Below, piece by piece: positions 39,265 through 50,802 of a DNA stretch of 64,000 nt (position 1 is its first letter; every line of letters begins with the position of its first letter). Origin of the DNA: Pleurodeles waltl. Lineage: Eukaryota > Chordata > Amphibia > Caudata > Salamandridae. Where the stretch lies: the NCBI RefSeq assembly GCF_031143425.1, contig NC_090445.1, forward strand, positions 1,197,872,691 to 1,197,936,690, read 5' to 3'. The notes beneath the pieces were generated by a model. The model was not told the DNA's origin and searched no databases. It saw only the letters and a program-made list of their open reading frames with translations. The position numbers were made by a program, and so were the translations under genes.

Positions 39265-42252
39265 TATAGAGAAGTACCATCTTGCCTGGCATGTTACCCC
39301 CATTTTTACTGTATGTATGTTTGTTTTTGCCCATGTGTCACTGGGATCCTGCTTGGCAGGACCCTAGTGCTCATAATGTATGCCCTATATGTGTTCACTG
39401 TGTGGTGCCTAACTGTATCACCGAGGCTCTGCTAACCAGAACCTCGGTGTTTATGCTCTCTCTGCTTTCTAAAATTGTCACTGCAGGCTAGTGACTAATT
39501 TTACCAATTCTCATTGGCACACTGGAACACCCATATAATTGCCTTGTATATGGTACCTAGGTACCCAGGGTATTGTGGTTCCAGGAGATCCATATGGGCT
39601 GCAGCATTTCTTTTGCCACCCATAGGGAGCTCAGACAATTCTTACACAGGACTGCCGCTGCAGCCTGAGTGAAATAACGTCCACATTATTTCACAGCCAT
39701 TTTTCACTGCTCATAAGTAACTTATAAGTCACCTATATGTCTAACCCTCACTTGGTGAAGGTTAGGTGCCAAGTTACTTAGTGTGTGGGCACCCTGGCAC
39801 TAGCCAAGGTGCCCCCACATCGTTCAGGGTAAATTCCCCAGACTTTGTGAGTGCGGGGACACCATTATACACGCACACTACACATAGGTCACTACCTATG
39901 TGTAGCGTCACAATGGTAACTCCGAACATGGCCATGTAACATGTCTAAGATCATGGAATTGTCACCTCAATACCATTCTGGTATTGGGGGGACAATTCCA
40001 TGATCCCCCGGGTCTCTAGCACAGAACCCGGTACTGCCAAACTGCCTTTCCGGGGTTTCCACTGCAGCTGCTGCTGCTACCAACCCCTCAGACAGGTTTC
40101 TGCCCCCCCTGGGGTCGGGGCAGCCCAGGCCCAGGAAGGCAGAACAAAGGATTTCCTCTGAGAGAGGGTGTTACACCCTCTCCCTTTGGAAATAGGTGTG
40201 AACGGCTGGGGAGGAGTAGCCTCCCCCAGCCTCTGTAAATGCTTTGATGGGCACAGTTGGTACCCGTCTCTGCATAAGCCAGTCTACACCGGTTCAGGGA
40301 TCCTCCAGCCCTGCTCTGGCTCGAAACTGGACAAAGGAAAGGGGAGTGACCACTCCCCTGACCAGTACCTACCAAGGTAGGTGCCCAGAGATCCTCCAGT
40401 GTGTCCCAGATCTCTGCCATCTTGGATTCAGAGGTGTTGGGGAACAATGGACTGCTCTGAGTGGCCAGTGACAGCAGGTGACGTCAGAGAAGCCTCCTGA
40501 TAGGTGCTTTCCTCCCTTGGTAGCCAAACCTCCTTTCTTGGTAGCCAAACCTCCTTTTCTGGCTTTTTAGGGTCTCTCATCTGGGCTATTCCTCAGATAA
40601 CGAATGCAAGAGCTCACCAGAGTTCCTCTGCACTTCCCTCTTTGACTTCTGCCAAGGATCGACCGCTGACTGCTCCAGGACACCTGCAAAACCTCAACAA
40701 AGTAGCAAGACGACTACCAATAACATTGTAGCGCCTCATCCTGCCGGCTTTCTCGACTGTTTCCTGGTGGTGCATGTTCTGAGGGCTGTCTGCCTTCACC
40801 CTGGCACTGGAAGACAAGAAGAAATCTCCCGTGGGTCGACGGAATCTTCCCCCTGCCAACGCAGGCACCAAACTTCTGTAACACCGGTCCTCTGGGCCCC
40901 CTCTCATCCTGACGAGCGTGGTCCCTGGAACACGGGAACTGGGTCCAAGTGTCTCCCACAGTTCAGTGGCCCTTCTGTCCAAATTTGGTGGAGGTAAGTC
41001 CTTGCCTCCCCACGCCAGACAGCAAACCTGTGTACTGCGTGATCTGCAGCTGCTCCGGCTGTTGTGCACTTCTCCAAGGAATCCTTTGTGCACAGCCTAG
41101 CCTGGGTCCCCAGCACTCCGACATGCAGTGCTCAACCCGCTGAGTTGGACTCCGACGTCATGGGACCCTCCTTTTGTGACTCTGAGTTCACAGATCTTCT
41201 AAGTGCCTGTTCCAGTACTTCTGCGGGTTCTGCATGCTTCTGCAGGGGCTCTCTGAGTTGCTGAAGGCCCCCTCTGTCTCCTCCTCCAAGGGGCGACATC
41301 CTGGTCCTTCCTGGTCCCCAGCAGCACCGTAAAATCTCCACCGTGACCCTTGCAGCTAGCAAGTCTTGTTTATGGTAATTCTGCCTGGAAACACCTCTGC
41401 AACATCCAGCACGCCATGGGACATCTTCCATCCAAAGGAGAAGTTCCTAGCCCTTTTCATTGTTGCAGAATCTTTGGCTTCTTCCACCCAGAGGCAGCCC
41501 TTTTGCACTTTCATCCAGGGTTTCCTGGGCTCCTGCCCCCCCTGGATACTATTGCGACTCTTGGACTTGGTCCCCTTCCTTTTCAGGTCCTCAGGTCCAG
41601 GAACCCATCTTCAGTGTTTTGCTGGTGCTTGTGGTTCTTGCCGAATCTCCTATCACAACTATTCTCTCTTTCTGGGATAGTAGGGTAACTTTATTCCTAA
41701 TTTTCTGGGTCTTGGGGTGGGGTATTTTGGACACCCTTACTGTTTTCTCACAGTCCCAGCGACCCTCTACAATCTTCCATAGGTCTGGGGTCCATTTGTG
41801 AATCGCATTCCACTTTTGGAGTATATGGTTTGTGTTGCCCATAGACCTATGTCTACCTATTGCATCCTATTGTGATTCTACATTGTTTGCACTACTTTTC
41901 GCACTGTTACTTACCTGTTTTGGGTTTGTGTACATATAACTTGTGCATATTACTTACCTCCTAAATGAGGGTATTCTCTGAGATACTTTTGGCATATTGT
42001 CACTAAAATAAAGTACCTTTATTTTCAGAAACTCTGAGTATTGTGTTTTCTTATGATATTGTCTATATGATATAAGTGGTATAGTAGGAGCTTTGCATGC
42101 CTCCTAGTTCAGTCGAAGCCGCTTTGCCATAGCTACCTCTAACAGCCTAAGCTGCTAGAAACACCTCTATTCTACTAATAAGGGATAACTGGACCGTGCA
42201 CGAGGTGTAAGTACCACAAGGTACCCACTATAAGCCAGGCCAGCCTCCTACA
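39265..42252 (+). repeat. Gypsy 3' LTR
   Basis: Preceded by the purine-rich TTTGGGGTGGGATG and starting TATAGAGAAG (the expected TG is mutated to TA). Ends CCTCCTACA, followed by GGATG. AATAAA is at 42,007-42,012. It is about 110 bp longer than the 5' LTR, mainly through about 80 bp at 40,008-40,085. Confidence 0.9.
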
Positions 42253-42302
42253 GGATGCAGCTCCCTCCTGCTCCGGTGCCAATGTTCCTCCGCCTGATGA
42301 TG
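42253..42302 (-). pseudogene. second SANT/Myb-like gene of copy B, start of exon 3
   Basis: Fifty bases homologous to the first part of exon 3 in copies A and C, after an acceptor read on the minus strand as TGCAATAG. They continue at 12,267 beyond the Gypsy insertion. Confidence 0.75.
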
Positions 42303-42465
42303 CTATTGCACACAAGAACAGGGCGACCACAAAAACGGGGGAGGAGGGGAGACAGGAGAAAGACATGTTCAGTGTATGCAACACCACTACCGTTGGCGGA
42401 CACAACAGACACAGCAGCCCTCTGCACTACGCTATGCACTTATAGTTCCTAGAATAATCACATGC

Positions 42466-45113
42466 TGTAGGAAGTTGGATCTGTATATACTATTTCAAAG
42501 TAGGAAATAGTGTGCACAGAGTCCAAGGGTTCCCCTTAGAGGTAAGATAGTGGCAAAAAGAGATAATTCTAATGCTCTATTTTGTGGTAGTGTGGTCGAG
42601 CAGTAGGCTTATCAGAGGGTAGTGTTAAGCATTTGTTGTACACACACGTGCAATAAATGAGGGACACACACTCGAAGACTTACTTCAGGCCAATAGGTTT
42701 TTATATAGAAAAAATATATTTTCTTAGTTTATTTTAAGAACCACAGGTTCAAGATTTACAAGTAATACTTCCAATGAAAGGTATTTCACTTAGGTACTCT
42801 AGGAATTTTGAATAATCACAATAGCACGTACAGTCTTTGTAAAAACGGCACTAAGCTATTTTAAAAGTGGACACTGCAAAAATCTACAGTTCCTGGGGGA
42901 GGTAAGTAAAAGTTAAGTTTGCAGGTAAGTAAAACACTTACAAGTCTCAAAGTTGGGTCCAAGGTAGCCCACCGTTGGGGGTTCAAGGCAACCCCAAAGT
43001 TACCACACCAGCAGCTCAGGGCCGGTCAGGTGCAGAGGTCAAAGAGGTGCCCAAAACACATAGGCTTCAATGGAAATACGGGTGCCCCGGTTCCAGTCTG
43101 CCAGCAGGTAAGTACCCGCGTCCTCGGGGGCAGACCAGGGGGGTTTTCTAGGGCACTGGGGGGGACACAAGCAGGCACAGAAAGTACACCATCAGCGGCA
43201 CAGGGGCGGCCGGGTGCAGAGTGCAAACAGGCGTCAGGTTTTAGATAGGAAGTAATGGGGAGACCCAGGGGTCTCTTCAACGATGCAGGCAGGCACAGGG
43301 GGGGGCTCCTCGGGGTAGCCACCACTTGGGCTAGGCAGAGGGTTGCTTGGGGGGTCGCTCCTGCACTGGAGTTTTGTTCCTTTAGGTCCTGGGGGCTGCG
43401 GGTGCAGTGTTGTTTCCAGGCGTAGGGTCCCTTGTTACAGGCAGTCGCGGTCAGGGGGAGCCTCTGGATTTCCTCTGCAGGCGTCGCTGTGGGGGCTCAA
43501 GGGGGTCGTCTCTGGTTACTCACGGGCTCGCAGTTGCCGGAGAGTCCTCCCTGAAGTGTTGGTTTTCCGCAGGTCGAGCAGGGGGCGTCGGGTGCAGAGT
43601 GGAAAGTCTCACGCTTCCGGCGGGAAACGTGAAGTCTTTAAAGTTGTTTCTTTGTTGCAAGAAAGTGCAAGTTTTTGAACAGGGCCGCTGTTCATGGGAG
43701 TTTCTTGGTCCTTGGTTGCAGGGCAGTCCTCTGAGGCTTCAGAGGTCGCTTGGATGCGTCGCTGTTGCAGTTTTCTTCGAAGTTGGGAGACAGGCCGGTA
43801 GGGCTGGGGCCAAAGCAGTTGTCATCTTCGACTTCACTGCAGGGCTTCAGGTCAGCAGTCCTTCTTCTTGTTAAGGTTGCAGGAATCTAGTTTCCTAGGT
43901 TCTGTGGAGCCCCTAAATACTGAATTTAGGGGTGTGTTTAGGTCTGGGAGGGCAGTAGCCAATGGCTACTGTCCTTGAGGGTTGCTACACCCTCTTTGTG
44001 CCTCCTCCCTGTGGGGAGGGGGGCACATCCCTAATTCTTTTGGGGGAATCCTCCACTCACAAGATGGAGGGTTACTAAAAGTAAGGGTTACCTCAGCTCA
44101 GGACACCTTAAGGGATGTCCTGACTGGTGGGTGACTCCTCCTTGTTTTTCTAATTATCTCCTCCAGCCTTGCCGCCAAATGTGGGGGCAGTGGCCGGAGG
44201 GCGGGCATCTCCACTAGCTGGGATGCCGTGTGGTGCTGTAACAAAAGGAGTGAGTCTTTGAGTCTCACCGCCAGGTGTTATAGTTCCTGCAGGGGGAGCT
44301 GAGAAGCACTTCCACCCAGTTCAGGCTTTGTTCCTGGCCACAGAGTGGCAAAGGCACTCTCCCCATGTGGCCAGCAACATGTCTGGTGTGTGGCAGGCTG
44401 GCAGAAACTAGTCAGCCTACACTGAAAGTCGGGTATGATTTCAGGGGGCATCTCTAAGATGCCCTCAGGGTGTATTTTACAATAAATTGCACACTGGCAA
44501 CAGTGTGCATTTATTGTGCTGAGAAGTTTGATACCAAACTTCCCAGTTTTCAGTGTAGCCATTATGGAACTGTGGAGTTTGTGTTTGACAAAGCCCCAGA
44601 CCATATACTCTTATGGCTACCCTGCACTTACAATGTCTAAGGTTTTGCTTAGACACTGTAGGGGCATAGTGCTCATACACATATGCCCTCACCTGTGGTA
44701 TAGTGCACCCTGCCTTAGGTCTATAAGGCCTGTTAGAGGGGTGACTTACCTATGCCACAGGCAGTGTGAGGTTGGCATGGCACTCTGAGGGGAGAGCCAT
44801 GTCGACTTAGTCATTTTCTCCCCATCAGCACACACAAGCTGTGAAGCAGGGTCCCCAGGGTGGCATAAGACATGCTACATCCCTTAGAGACCTTCTGTGG
44901 CATAAGGGCCCTTGGTACCAGGGGTACCAGTTACAAGGGACTTACCTGAGTGCCAGGGTTGTGCCAATTGTGGAGATAAAGGTACAGTTTAGGGAAAGAA
45001 CACTGGTGCTGGGGCCTGGTTAGCAGGGTCCCAGCACACTTTCAAGTCATAACTTAGCATGGGCAAAGGCAAAATGTCAGGGGGTAACCATGCCAAGCAG
45101 ACATTTCCTTACA
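42466..45113. repeat. solo LTR in the second intron of the copy B second gene
   Basis: Begins TGTAGGAAGTTGG and ends CCTTACA. Flanks are CATGC and CATGT, a target duplication with one change. There is no internal coding region. It lies between exon 3 (42,302) and exon 2 (45,346) of the disrupted gene. An LTR of the same family, in the opposite orientation and truncated, occupies the right end of the window (from about 62,424). A solo LTR usually arises by recombination between the LTRs of a full element. Gypsy origin is likely from the TG...CA ends and 5-bp duplication, but not proven. Confidence 0.82.
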
Positions 45114-45345
45114 CATGTCCATGGGGTACAAGGCGTAAGCCCGATTGCTGCACACCTGGAAGTCACAGGACACTGACTAGGTGTAGATGGCACTAACCAC
45201 TAGTGGGGTTGGGGTGCCACATAGCCTGCCACACAAGGGACCTTGTCTACCAAGCTCGCCCTGGCCTAGGGGAAACCACTGCCCACCTCCCCCACCCAGA
45301 CACCTCGTAATGCACACAGAGTCAGCTGAATGAGAGTGTACTCAC

Positions 45346-45929
45346 CCCCTTGTGGCTGCTGTGATGCCCTCAAGCGCCCATCCAACTCCGGTTACGCCAC
45401 CGCCAGGATCCGGAACATCAGGCGGGTCATGGTGCGACGGGCACCCCTCCCACGTTGGGAGGCCATCCCCAGCTGGGCCTCCGCCGTCTTCTTCCTCCAG
45501 CGGCACAGGTCCTCCCATCTTTTACGGCAGTGGGTGCTCCGTCTGTGGTGGACCCCCATTGTCCGGACGTCCTTGGCGATTGCATGCCAAATAGCCTTCT
45601 TCTGGTGGGTGCTGACCTAGAGGAATGGTACAGGGGGAAAGGAAATTCTTTACCTGTCCGGACCGTCATACTCATTGGCCCCAGTTCCCACCCTTGCCCT
45701 GACGCACATGTACTCACCGTCCGCACATGCAGGCCTCAGCCCCCACCCACATGTATCTTCCATCCACACCACTCCAAACAGGCATTGCCCATGCAGCATG
45801 CTCACAGTGTACTCACCTGTATGTCTGGAGGACCGTACAGTTGTGTGTACTGGGGATGACCCCATCCACTAATTTCTCCAACTCCTCCGAAGTGAAGGCA
45901 GGGGCCCTTTCCCCAGACACATGAGCCAT
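45346..45929 (-). pseudogene. second SANT/Myb-like gene of copy B, exons 1 and 2
   Basis: Exon 1 is 45,929-45,817 (ATG at 45,929) and exon 2 is 45,616-45,346 (271 nt, as in copies A and C). Splice signals are conserved (GTGAGT donors, CTAG acceptor). Exon 1 is one base shorter than in copies A and C, which shifts the frame. Exon 2 also has an in-frame TAA near its end, where copies A and C have TAC. The DNA-binding signature (KRWEDLCRWRKK) is still readable. Confidence 0.78.
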
Positions 45930-46380
45930 TGTTGCTTCCAGACACAGGTCACAGCAGCACTTGCAGTGTAGGTCCTCTCCTGTTGAAGGTCAGGTAGCAA
46001 GTGAGTGAACAGACAGAAAATGGCGGTCACGTCCGCGGCGGTGCGTACCGTCACCGCCGGCGTACATCGTCATTCGCTCCTCGGATCCATAGGGTCCAAT
46101 GTTAACCAATGCAGAATTGTGCTGCGGTCTTCGACCGCCCACCGCAACGGTGTACAACGCCAGCCCAGTACCTCATATCCCCTTGTCCTACCTTCCAAGT
46201 CAGGCAGCCGCCATTTCAGGGGGCCACATGACATTTATAATAACTGCGTCACACCAATGTAGGCCTTGAATACACACAGTTACAGGCACATAGCGGATTA
46301 ATAAATGTGTGCAAATTACATTTTGTGATTCCTCAGTGTTGGCTGACTCTCTGCTCGCTGTTCTCCTCCATAAGACATGT
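45930..46380. promoter_or_regulatory. divergent spacer, copy B
   Basis: Homologous to the spacers in copies A and C, with AAAATGGCGGT near 46,016, GCGGTC-TTC-GACCGC near 46,124-46,138, and a GCCGCCATTT near 46,207. The transposase acceptor corresponds to TCCATAAG here and has lost the AG of CATAG. Confidence 0.45.
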
Positions 46381-47342
46381 CTGCTGGGACAGGTGATGAG
46401 ATGGCGGCATCCTCCAGTGGTGGACCTGTCGACAATGGAAGAGAGACACATCATAGTCAACTACAGACTTGATAGTGCAACAATCCAGGAACTGTGTGCC
46501 CAGTTGGAGCCAGACCTGATGTCAGCTATCCGCCATCCCACAGGGATACCCCCTCTAGTGCAGGTCCTGTCTGTACTCCATTTCCTGGCAAGTGGTTCCT
46601 TTCAAACAACAGTGGCCATTGCATCAGGGATGTCCCAGCCAATGTACTCTAACCTGTTGTCCAGAGTGTTGTCTGCCCTGCTGAAACACATGCTCAGTTA
46701 CATTATGTTCCCTCAGGTGGAGGATTTGCCGACCGTGAAAGCTGACTTCTATGTCCTGGGACATATCCCCAACATCATTGGTGCCATTGAAGGGACACAT
46801 GTGGCATTGGTACCCCCATGCAGGAGTGAACAGGTGTACAGAAACCGGAAGAGCTACCATTCTATGAATGTGCAGATGGTGTGTTTGGCAGCCTAGTACA
46901 TCTCCCATGTGAATGCCAAGTTTCCTGGCTCAATGCATGACGCTTACATTTTGAGAAATAGCAGCATCCCTTATGTGATGGGGCAACTCCAGAGGCACTG
47001 TGTGTGGCTTATAGGTGAGGACAAGGACCCTATACAGTGTGAATAGGTGTCTGGGTATGGGGTTGTCACTAAGGGTTAGTGTGTGTCTAACAGTTGTCTC
47101 TCGATATTTGCAGGTGACTCTGGTTACCCCAACCTCTCATGGCTACTGACCCCAGTGAGGAATCCCAGGACAAGGGCAGAGGAACGCTACAATGAGGCAC
47201 ATGGGCAAACTAGGAGGGTGATTGAACGAACCTTCGGCCTCCTGAAGGCCAGATTCCGGTGCCTCCATATGACAGGTGGTTCCCTCTACTACTCACCAAA
47301 GAAGGTGTGCCAGATCATCGTGGCCTGCTGTATGCTGCACAA

Positions 47343-48073
47343 AGGAGACAAACCAGTGGGGCACACCAACAAAACAATATCTATCCTTTAGAGATAATAT
47401 AATATCTTGATGAGCCAAAATGACGTATCATAATAAATTCCACTAGAATGCTTGTTTGGTCCTCTCTCTTCCTTAAACAAAGTAAACAATCACAAATCTG
47501 GCCAGAAAATAATAAACACAAATGTGAAACTAACCAAGGGAAGAGTATATCCATGCAAGTAGAAATTTTAATACAAAAGGAATATAACTTCTTATATACA
47601 TAAATATATACATATATATACAAAACATATAGAAAACGAATGAATAGCCATCAGCCGACACGTGTTTCGTCCTGACTGGACTTCTTCAAGGCTTTGCTCA
47701 TTTCTATGTCCGATATGCTCATATCACATCTACCACACTCTGTTTCAAAACCACAGTCAATCACATCTTTTCCTTCTTCGTAATCAATTTAAATACTGGG
47801 CATTGCTAGTTTCATCTATTGATGAGTCAACTATCCACCCCTCGTTCTGTTCTTTTATTTACTTCCCAATCCCGTTTGCTAATAAATCTCGGCAAAAACG
47901 TAGAGGGAAATATGTGTCTCCTTTCAGTCTTCCGGCTTTTTTTTCTTTTCCAAAAATCAATGCGAGCCCCTCGTCAGGCATTATTAAATGCCGCGTTTAT
48001 CTTCAAAAAGAGCTGGTTTACAGCAAAGACGGAGGGAATTGCGTGCCTCCCGTCGGTCTTCCGGCTATTTATG
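47343..48073 (-). mobile_element. Penelope-like element fragment with hammerhead-type motif
   Basis: A 731-bp insertion in the transposase of copy B, flanked by a perfect 14-bp direct repeat TGTATGCTGCACAA (47,329-47,342 and 48,074-48,087). This indicates target-primed retrotransposition. On the minus strand, 47,692-47,654 carries a GACGAAACACGTGTCGGC block, characteristic of the terminal repeats of vertebrate Penelope-like elements, which are known to carry hammerhead ribozymes. No reverse transcriptase or GIY-YIG frame remains. Confidence 0.65.
47654..47692 (-). ncRNA. degenerate minimal hammerhead ribozyme motif
   Basis: Read 5'-3' on the minus strand: GCC (stem I), TTGAAGA (core, consensus CUGANGA), GTCC...GGAC (stem II with a short loop), GAAAC (core), CAC/GTG (very short stem III), GTC (cleavage position), GGC (stem I partner). 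All helices are accounted for. The first core base is T instead of C, which would weaken or abolish activity in the monomer. The very short stem III is typical of Penelope-like hammerheads. Confidence 0.6.
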
Positions 48074-48241
48074 TGTATGCTGCACAACCTGTCTTTACGA
48101 CGCCAGGTGCCTTTTCTGCAGGAGAATGGGCCAGATGGTGGGCTTGTGGCAGCTGTGGAGCCTGTGGACAGTGAAGAAGAGGAGGAAGAAGAAGAGGATA
48201 TCAACAACAGAAACAACATAATCATGCAATACTTCCAGTGA

Positions 48242-48719
48242 GACACAGGTAAGAAGATGTCACTGCCTCCCATATTTCATACTATTATTGGAGCTAGCAT
48301 AAGTCTGACTTTTACACTCAGTCTATGGACCCTGACGTGTCACTTTGGCTTTCCATTTCACAGATGTGGGTCCCACTTTGTGCCCTCTGCTATATTTTCT
48401 CCAGGCCTACAGCTGTGTTACATCGGTATGTGCACAAGTAAATTTACATTGCTATATTCCATGGCTATTGCAATTACACGTTTGTGAAAGGACAGACTGA
48501 CTCCAGATTGTTTTGTGATTGAAGTGTGTTTATTTCTGTGCAAATAAGTGGAGGGAGTTGTAAAATGGGCAAGGGGGATGGTGGAGGAAAGTCCATGGCA
48601 GAGTCCAGTCTATTTGTTTCACAGGTGCATTGTCCAAAGGGGCATAGGAAGTGGAGCAATGGCAGTTGAAGGATGGACAGGTTGACAAAGTGGGACAGAA
48701 GGGTGACATTCAGGGGGGT
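48242..48719. other. 3' ends between convergent genes, copy B
   Basis: Corresponds to 24,985-25,491. TTTATT at 48,529-48,534 is the minus-strand poly(A) signal of the Myb-like gene. No gene. Confidence 0.5.
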
Positions 48720-50210
48720 CTCATTTCCTGGCGTGGGTCTTGGCAATGTTCTCTGTCTTGTTCCTGGATCTCAGGGACCATTAGCTGGGTGGTTCTCTAC
48801 CTGCAGGGGGTGGGGTGCTGGTGTCATGTTCCAGTGGCAGTGCCTCCTGTCCACTAGCACCGGCTGAGGTGGAGGGCTGTTCATCGTCCAGGTTAGTGTC
48901 AGGGGCCCCTTGTTGTGCCACAGTGTCCCTCCTGGTGTTGACAAGGTCTTGCGGCAATGGTGACCAGGGTGTTGTTAATGGACTTCAGGTCCTCCCTGAT
49001 CCCCAGATAGTGTTTCTCCTGCAGCAGCTGGGTCTCCTGAAACTTGGGCAGTACTGTTGCTATCGTCTCCTGGGAATGATGGTAAGCTCCCATGTTGTTG
49101 GAGATTGCCTCGGGGAGAGTGGGTTCCCTGGGCCTGTCCTCCCCGTCACACAGCAGTCCTCCCAGCTTCCCTGTTATCCTGTGCCTCTGTCCCCTGAACC
49201 GTATGCCCACTGCCTCTGCCCCCAGGTCCCTGATTTTCTTGGGTTGGTGGGTTTGCCTGGGTTCCCTGTAGTGATTGACGTGTCCTGGGGACAGAGGGAT
49301 GGGTCCGCTGGGTGGGTGCTGTGGTAGTGTTTCCTGAGGGGGGAGGCTCTGTGGTGGCTTGTGCCAATGTCAGGGGAACCAACTGTCCCGAGGTCCCTGA
49401 TGGGCCGGGCTGGTCATCTTGATCCAGTTGTGCAGAGCTGCTGTCATCACTGTGGGTCTTTTCTGTGGGGGGACTGGATATGTCTGGTACCTCCTGTCCG
49501 GTGATGTTGGGTAGGGGTCCTGCAGGGGTGTAAAGGTATGATTATTGCATCTGTGTGTGCCATTGTGTGCGATGGGTGAGTGACCCTGTACTCCAGTGCT
49601 TGCATTCTGGGTTTGGTCCTTGTGTGATATTTGGTTTGGGGTCTGTGTGGGTATCTGTAGTGGACATGCTTTGGCGATGGGTGTCCATGCTTTGGTGTTG
49701 CATGCAGGGCTTGGTATTGGGATGGGTGGGTTGTGATAGTGAGGCATATGTGAGGTGTTGGAGTGATGGGGGTGAGGGTGGGAGTATGTGATGGCATGCA
49801 GGTAGAGAGGGGGGGATAAGGTAGTAAAGAGTTGACTTACCAGAGTCCAGTCCTCCTGCTAGGCCCTCAGGATGCAGTATTGCCAAGACCTGCTCCTCCC
49901 ATGTTGTTAGCTGTGGGGGATGAGGTGGGGGTCCACCGCCAGTCCTCTGTACAGCAATCTGGTGTCTGGAGACCAAGGAACGCACCTTCCCCCGGAGGTC
50001 GTTCCAACTCTTCCTGATGTCACGCCTAGTTATTGGGTGCAGTCCCACTGCGTTGACCCTGTTGACAATTCTTCGCCATAGCTCCATCTTCCTTGCAATG
50101 GATGTGTGCTTCACCTGTGATCCGAATAGCTGTGGCTCTACCCGGACGATTTCCTCCACCATGACCCTGAGCTCCTCCTCAGAGAATCTGGGGTGTTGTT
50201 TAGGTGCCAT
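48720..50210 (-). pseudogene. Harbinger Myb-like DNA-binding protein, copy B, decayed
   Basis: Exon 1, 50,210-49,841, is intact: MAPKQHPRFSEEELRVMVEE, LWRRIVNRVNAVG, DIRKSWNDLRGKVRSLVSRH. It ends at CTCTG|GTAAGT in the same phase as copy C. Exon 2 begins at 49,519 after CCCTGCAG and ends near 48,722. Exon 2 changes frame several times (segments 49,382-49,146 and 49,210-48,899 are in different frames), so the C-terminal half is lost. Comparison with copies A and C shows the same segments: DQPGPSGTSGQ-type linker, PREPTL, then AYHHSQET. Confidence 0.8.
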
Positions 50211-50802
50211 GAAGTGGTGTGGGTGATGTGTAAGGTGGTGTGTGTTGTGATGTGTGAGGGGATGTGTTGGTGTGTGTTGTTTGAGGTATGTGGATGTTGT
50301 ATATGTGATGGTGTTGTGTGTGTGTGGATGCAGGTGTTGTTTATGTTGGTGTATCTCTCTGGCATGGTTTCAGAATTCTGGTAGTAAGGGTTTGTGGGTG
50401 ATGTGGGTGTGTGTTTTATATTGGATTGTGGGTGTGGTGTGTGTATGTGTATCAGGTGTGTGTATTTCAATTTGTCCAATGTGGTTGTGTTTTGTAAATG
50501 TGTGTGTTTTTTTAGCACGGCAGTGTGTACCGCCAATGGGATACCGCGGTTGAAAGACCGCCGCGTTGATTGGTGGATCGTGATAGTGTGGGCGTATTCC
50601 TGTTGGCGTGACAGTGTCAGTTTTGTTATCACCAGTTTATCACTGACCTTTGGTGTGGCGGACTTGTGTGGGTGTCTGTATTATGGCAGATTCCAAGATG
50701 TGGGTCGTAATAGCTGTAGCGGAATTCCATGGCCGCAGCCGTATGTTGGCGGTCTCTGTATGGCGGTAAGCGGGATTTACCGCCAGGGTTGTAATGAGGG
50801 CC
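50211..50802. promoter_or_regulatory. copy B terminus, GT-rich leader and subterminal motif array
   Basis: GT/GTG-rich DNA (50,215-50,480), then GGCGGT/ACCGCC motifs and a GCGGT-TGAAAG-ACCGC hairpin near 50,546-50,561. The terminus is the inverted GGCCCTCATTACAACCCTGG. It mirrors 2,809-3,510 of copy A. Confidence 0.6.

Larger units (their letters stand above)
12268..42252 (+). mobile_element. Gypsy (Ty3) LTR retrotransposon, SCAN-type gag, integrase-less, hosting the provirus
   Basis: TG...CA LTRs of about 2.9 kb (12,268-15,144; 39,265-42,252) flank the internal region. Direct GGATG repeats lie at 12,263-12,267 and 42,253-42,257, inside copy B's second gene. The internal order is gag, protease, reverse transcriptase, RNase H, 3' LTR. 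Integrase is absent both between protease and RT and after RNase H. Gmr1-like Gypsy elements are known to place integrase before RT, so the loss here probably lies at the protease/RT junction near 38,008. Excluding the provirus (17,176-37,762), the element is about 9.4 kb. gag and RT are broken by stops and shifts. Confidence 0.9.
46381..48241 (+). pseudogene. Harbinger transposase, copy B, inactive
   Basis: Homologous to 6,639-5,505 and 23,947-24,984. Three independent lesions are visible. The first catalytic Asp is replaced (GAIEGTH). A TAG (46,894-46,896) replaces the Asp codon of ADQYIS. A 731-bp Penelope-like fragment splits the 3' part at 47,342/48,074. The 99-nt intron (47,015-47,113, GTGAGG...TTTGCAG) is present as in copy A. 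The acidic C-terminus and stop are at 48,160-48,241, followed by ACACAGGTAAGA as in the other copies. The N-terminal segment QVMRWRHPPVVDLSTMEERH is in frame with the catalytic part. Confidence 0.88.
2809..50802. mobile_element. composite Harbinger: two copies tail to tail, hosting nested elements
   Basis: The left end begins GGCGGTCATTACAAC and the right end is the inverted GGCCCTCATTACAAC. The first ~190 bp inside each end are homologous in inverted orientation. Gene order inward from both ends is the same: Myb-like gene pointing inward, transposase pointing outward, second Myb-like gene pointing inward. The halves meet near 10,386. Neither half has the other terminus, the one seen at 18,209 in copy C. 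Flanking bases are TTA on the left and TTT on the right, a possible diverged 3-bp duplication. Without nested insertions (Gypsy, solo LTR, Penelope-like piece) the composite would be about 14-15 kb. Two separate insertions that later fused are an alternative. Confidence 0.65.

Noticed and set aside
47662..48174. 170-codon frame across the transposase 3' end
   Set aside because: It runs through the Penelope-like insertion and out of frame into the transposase; an accidental fusion.
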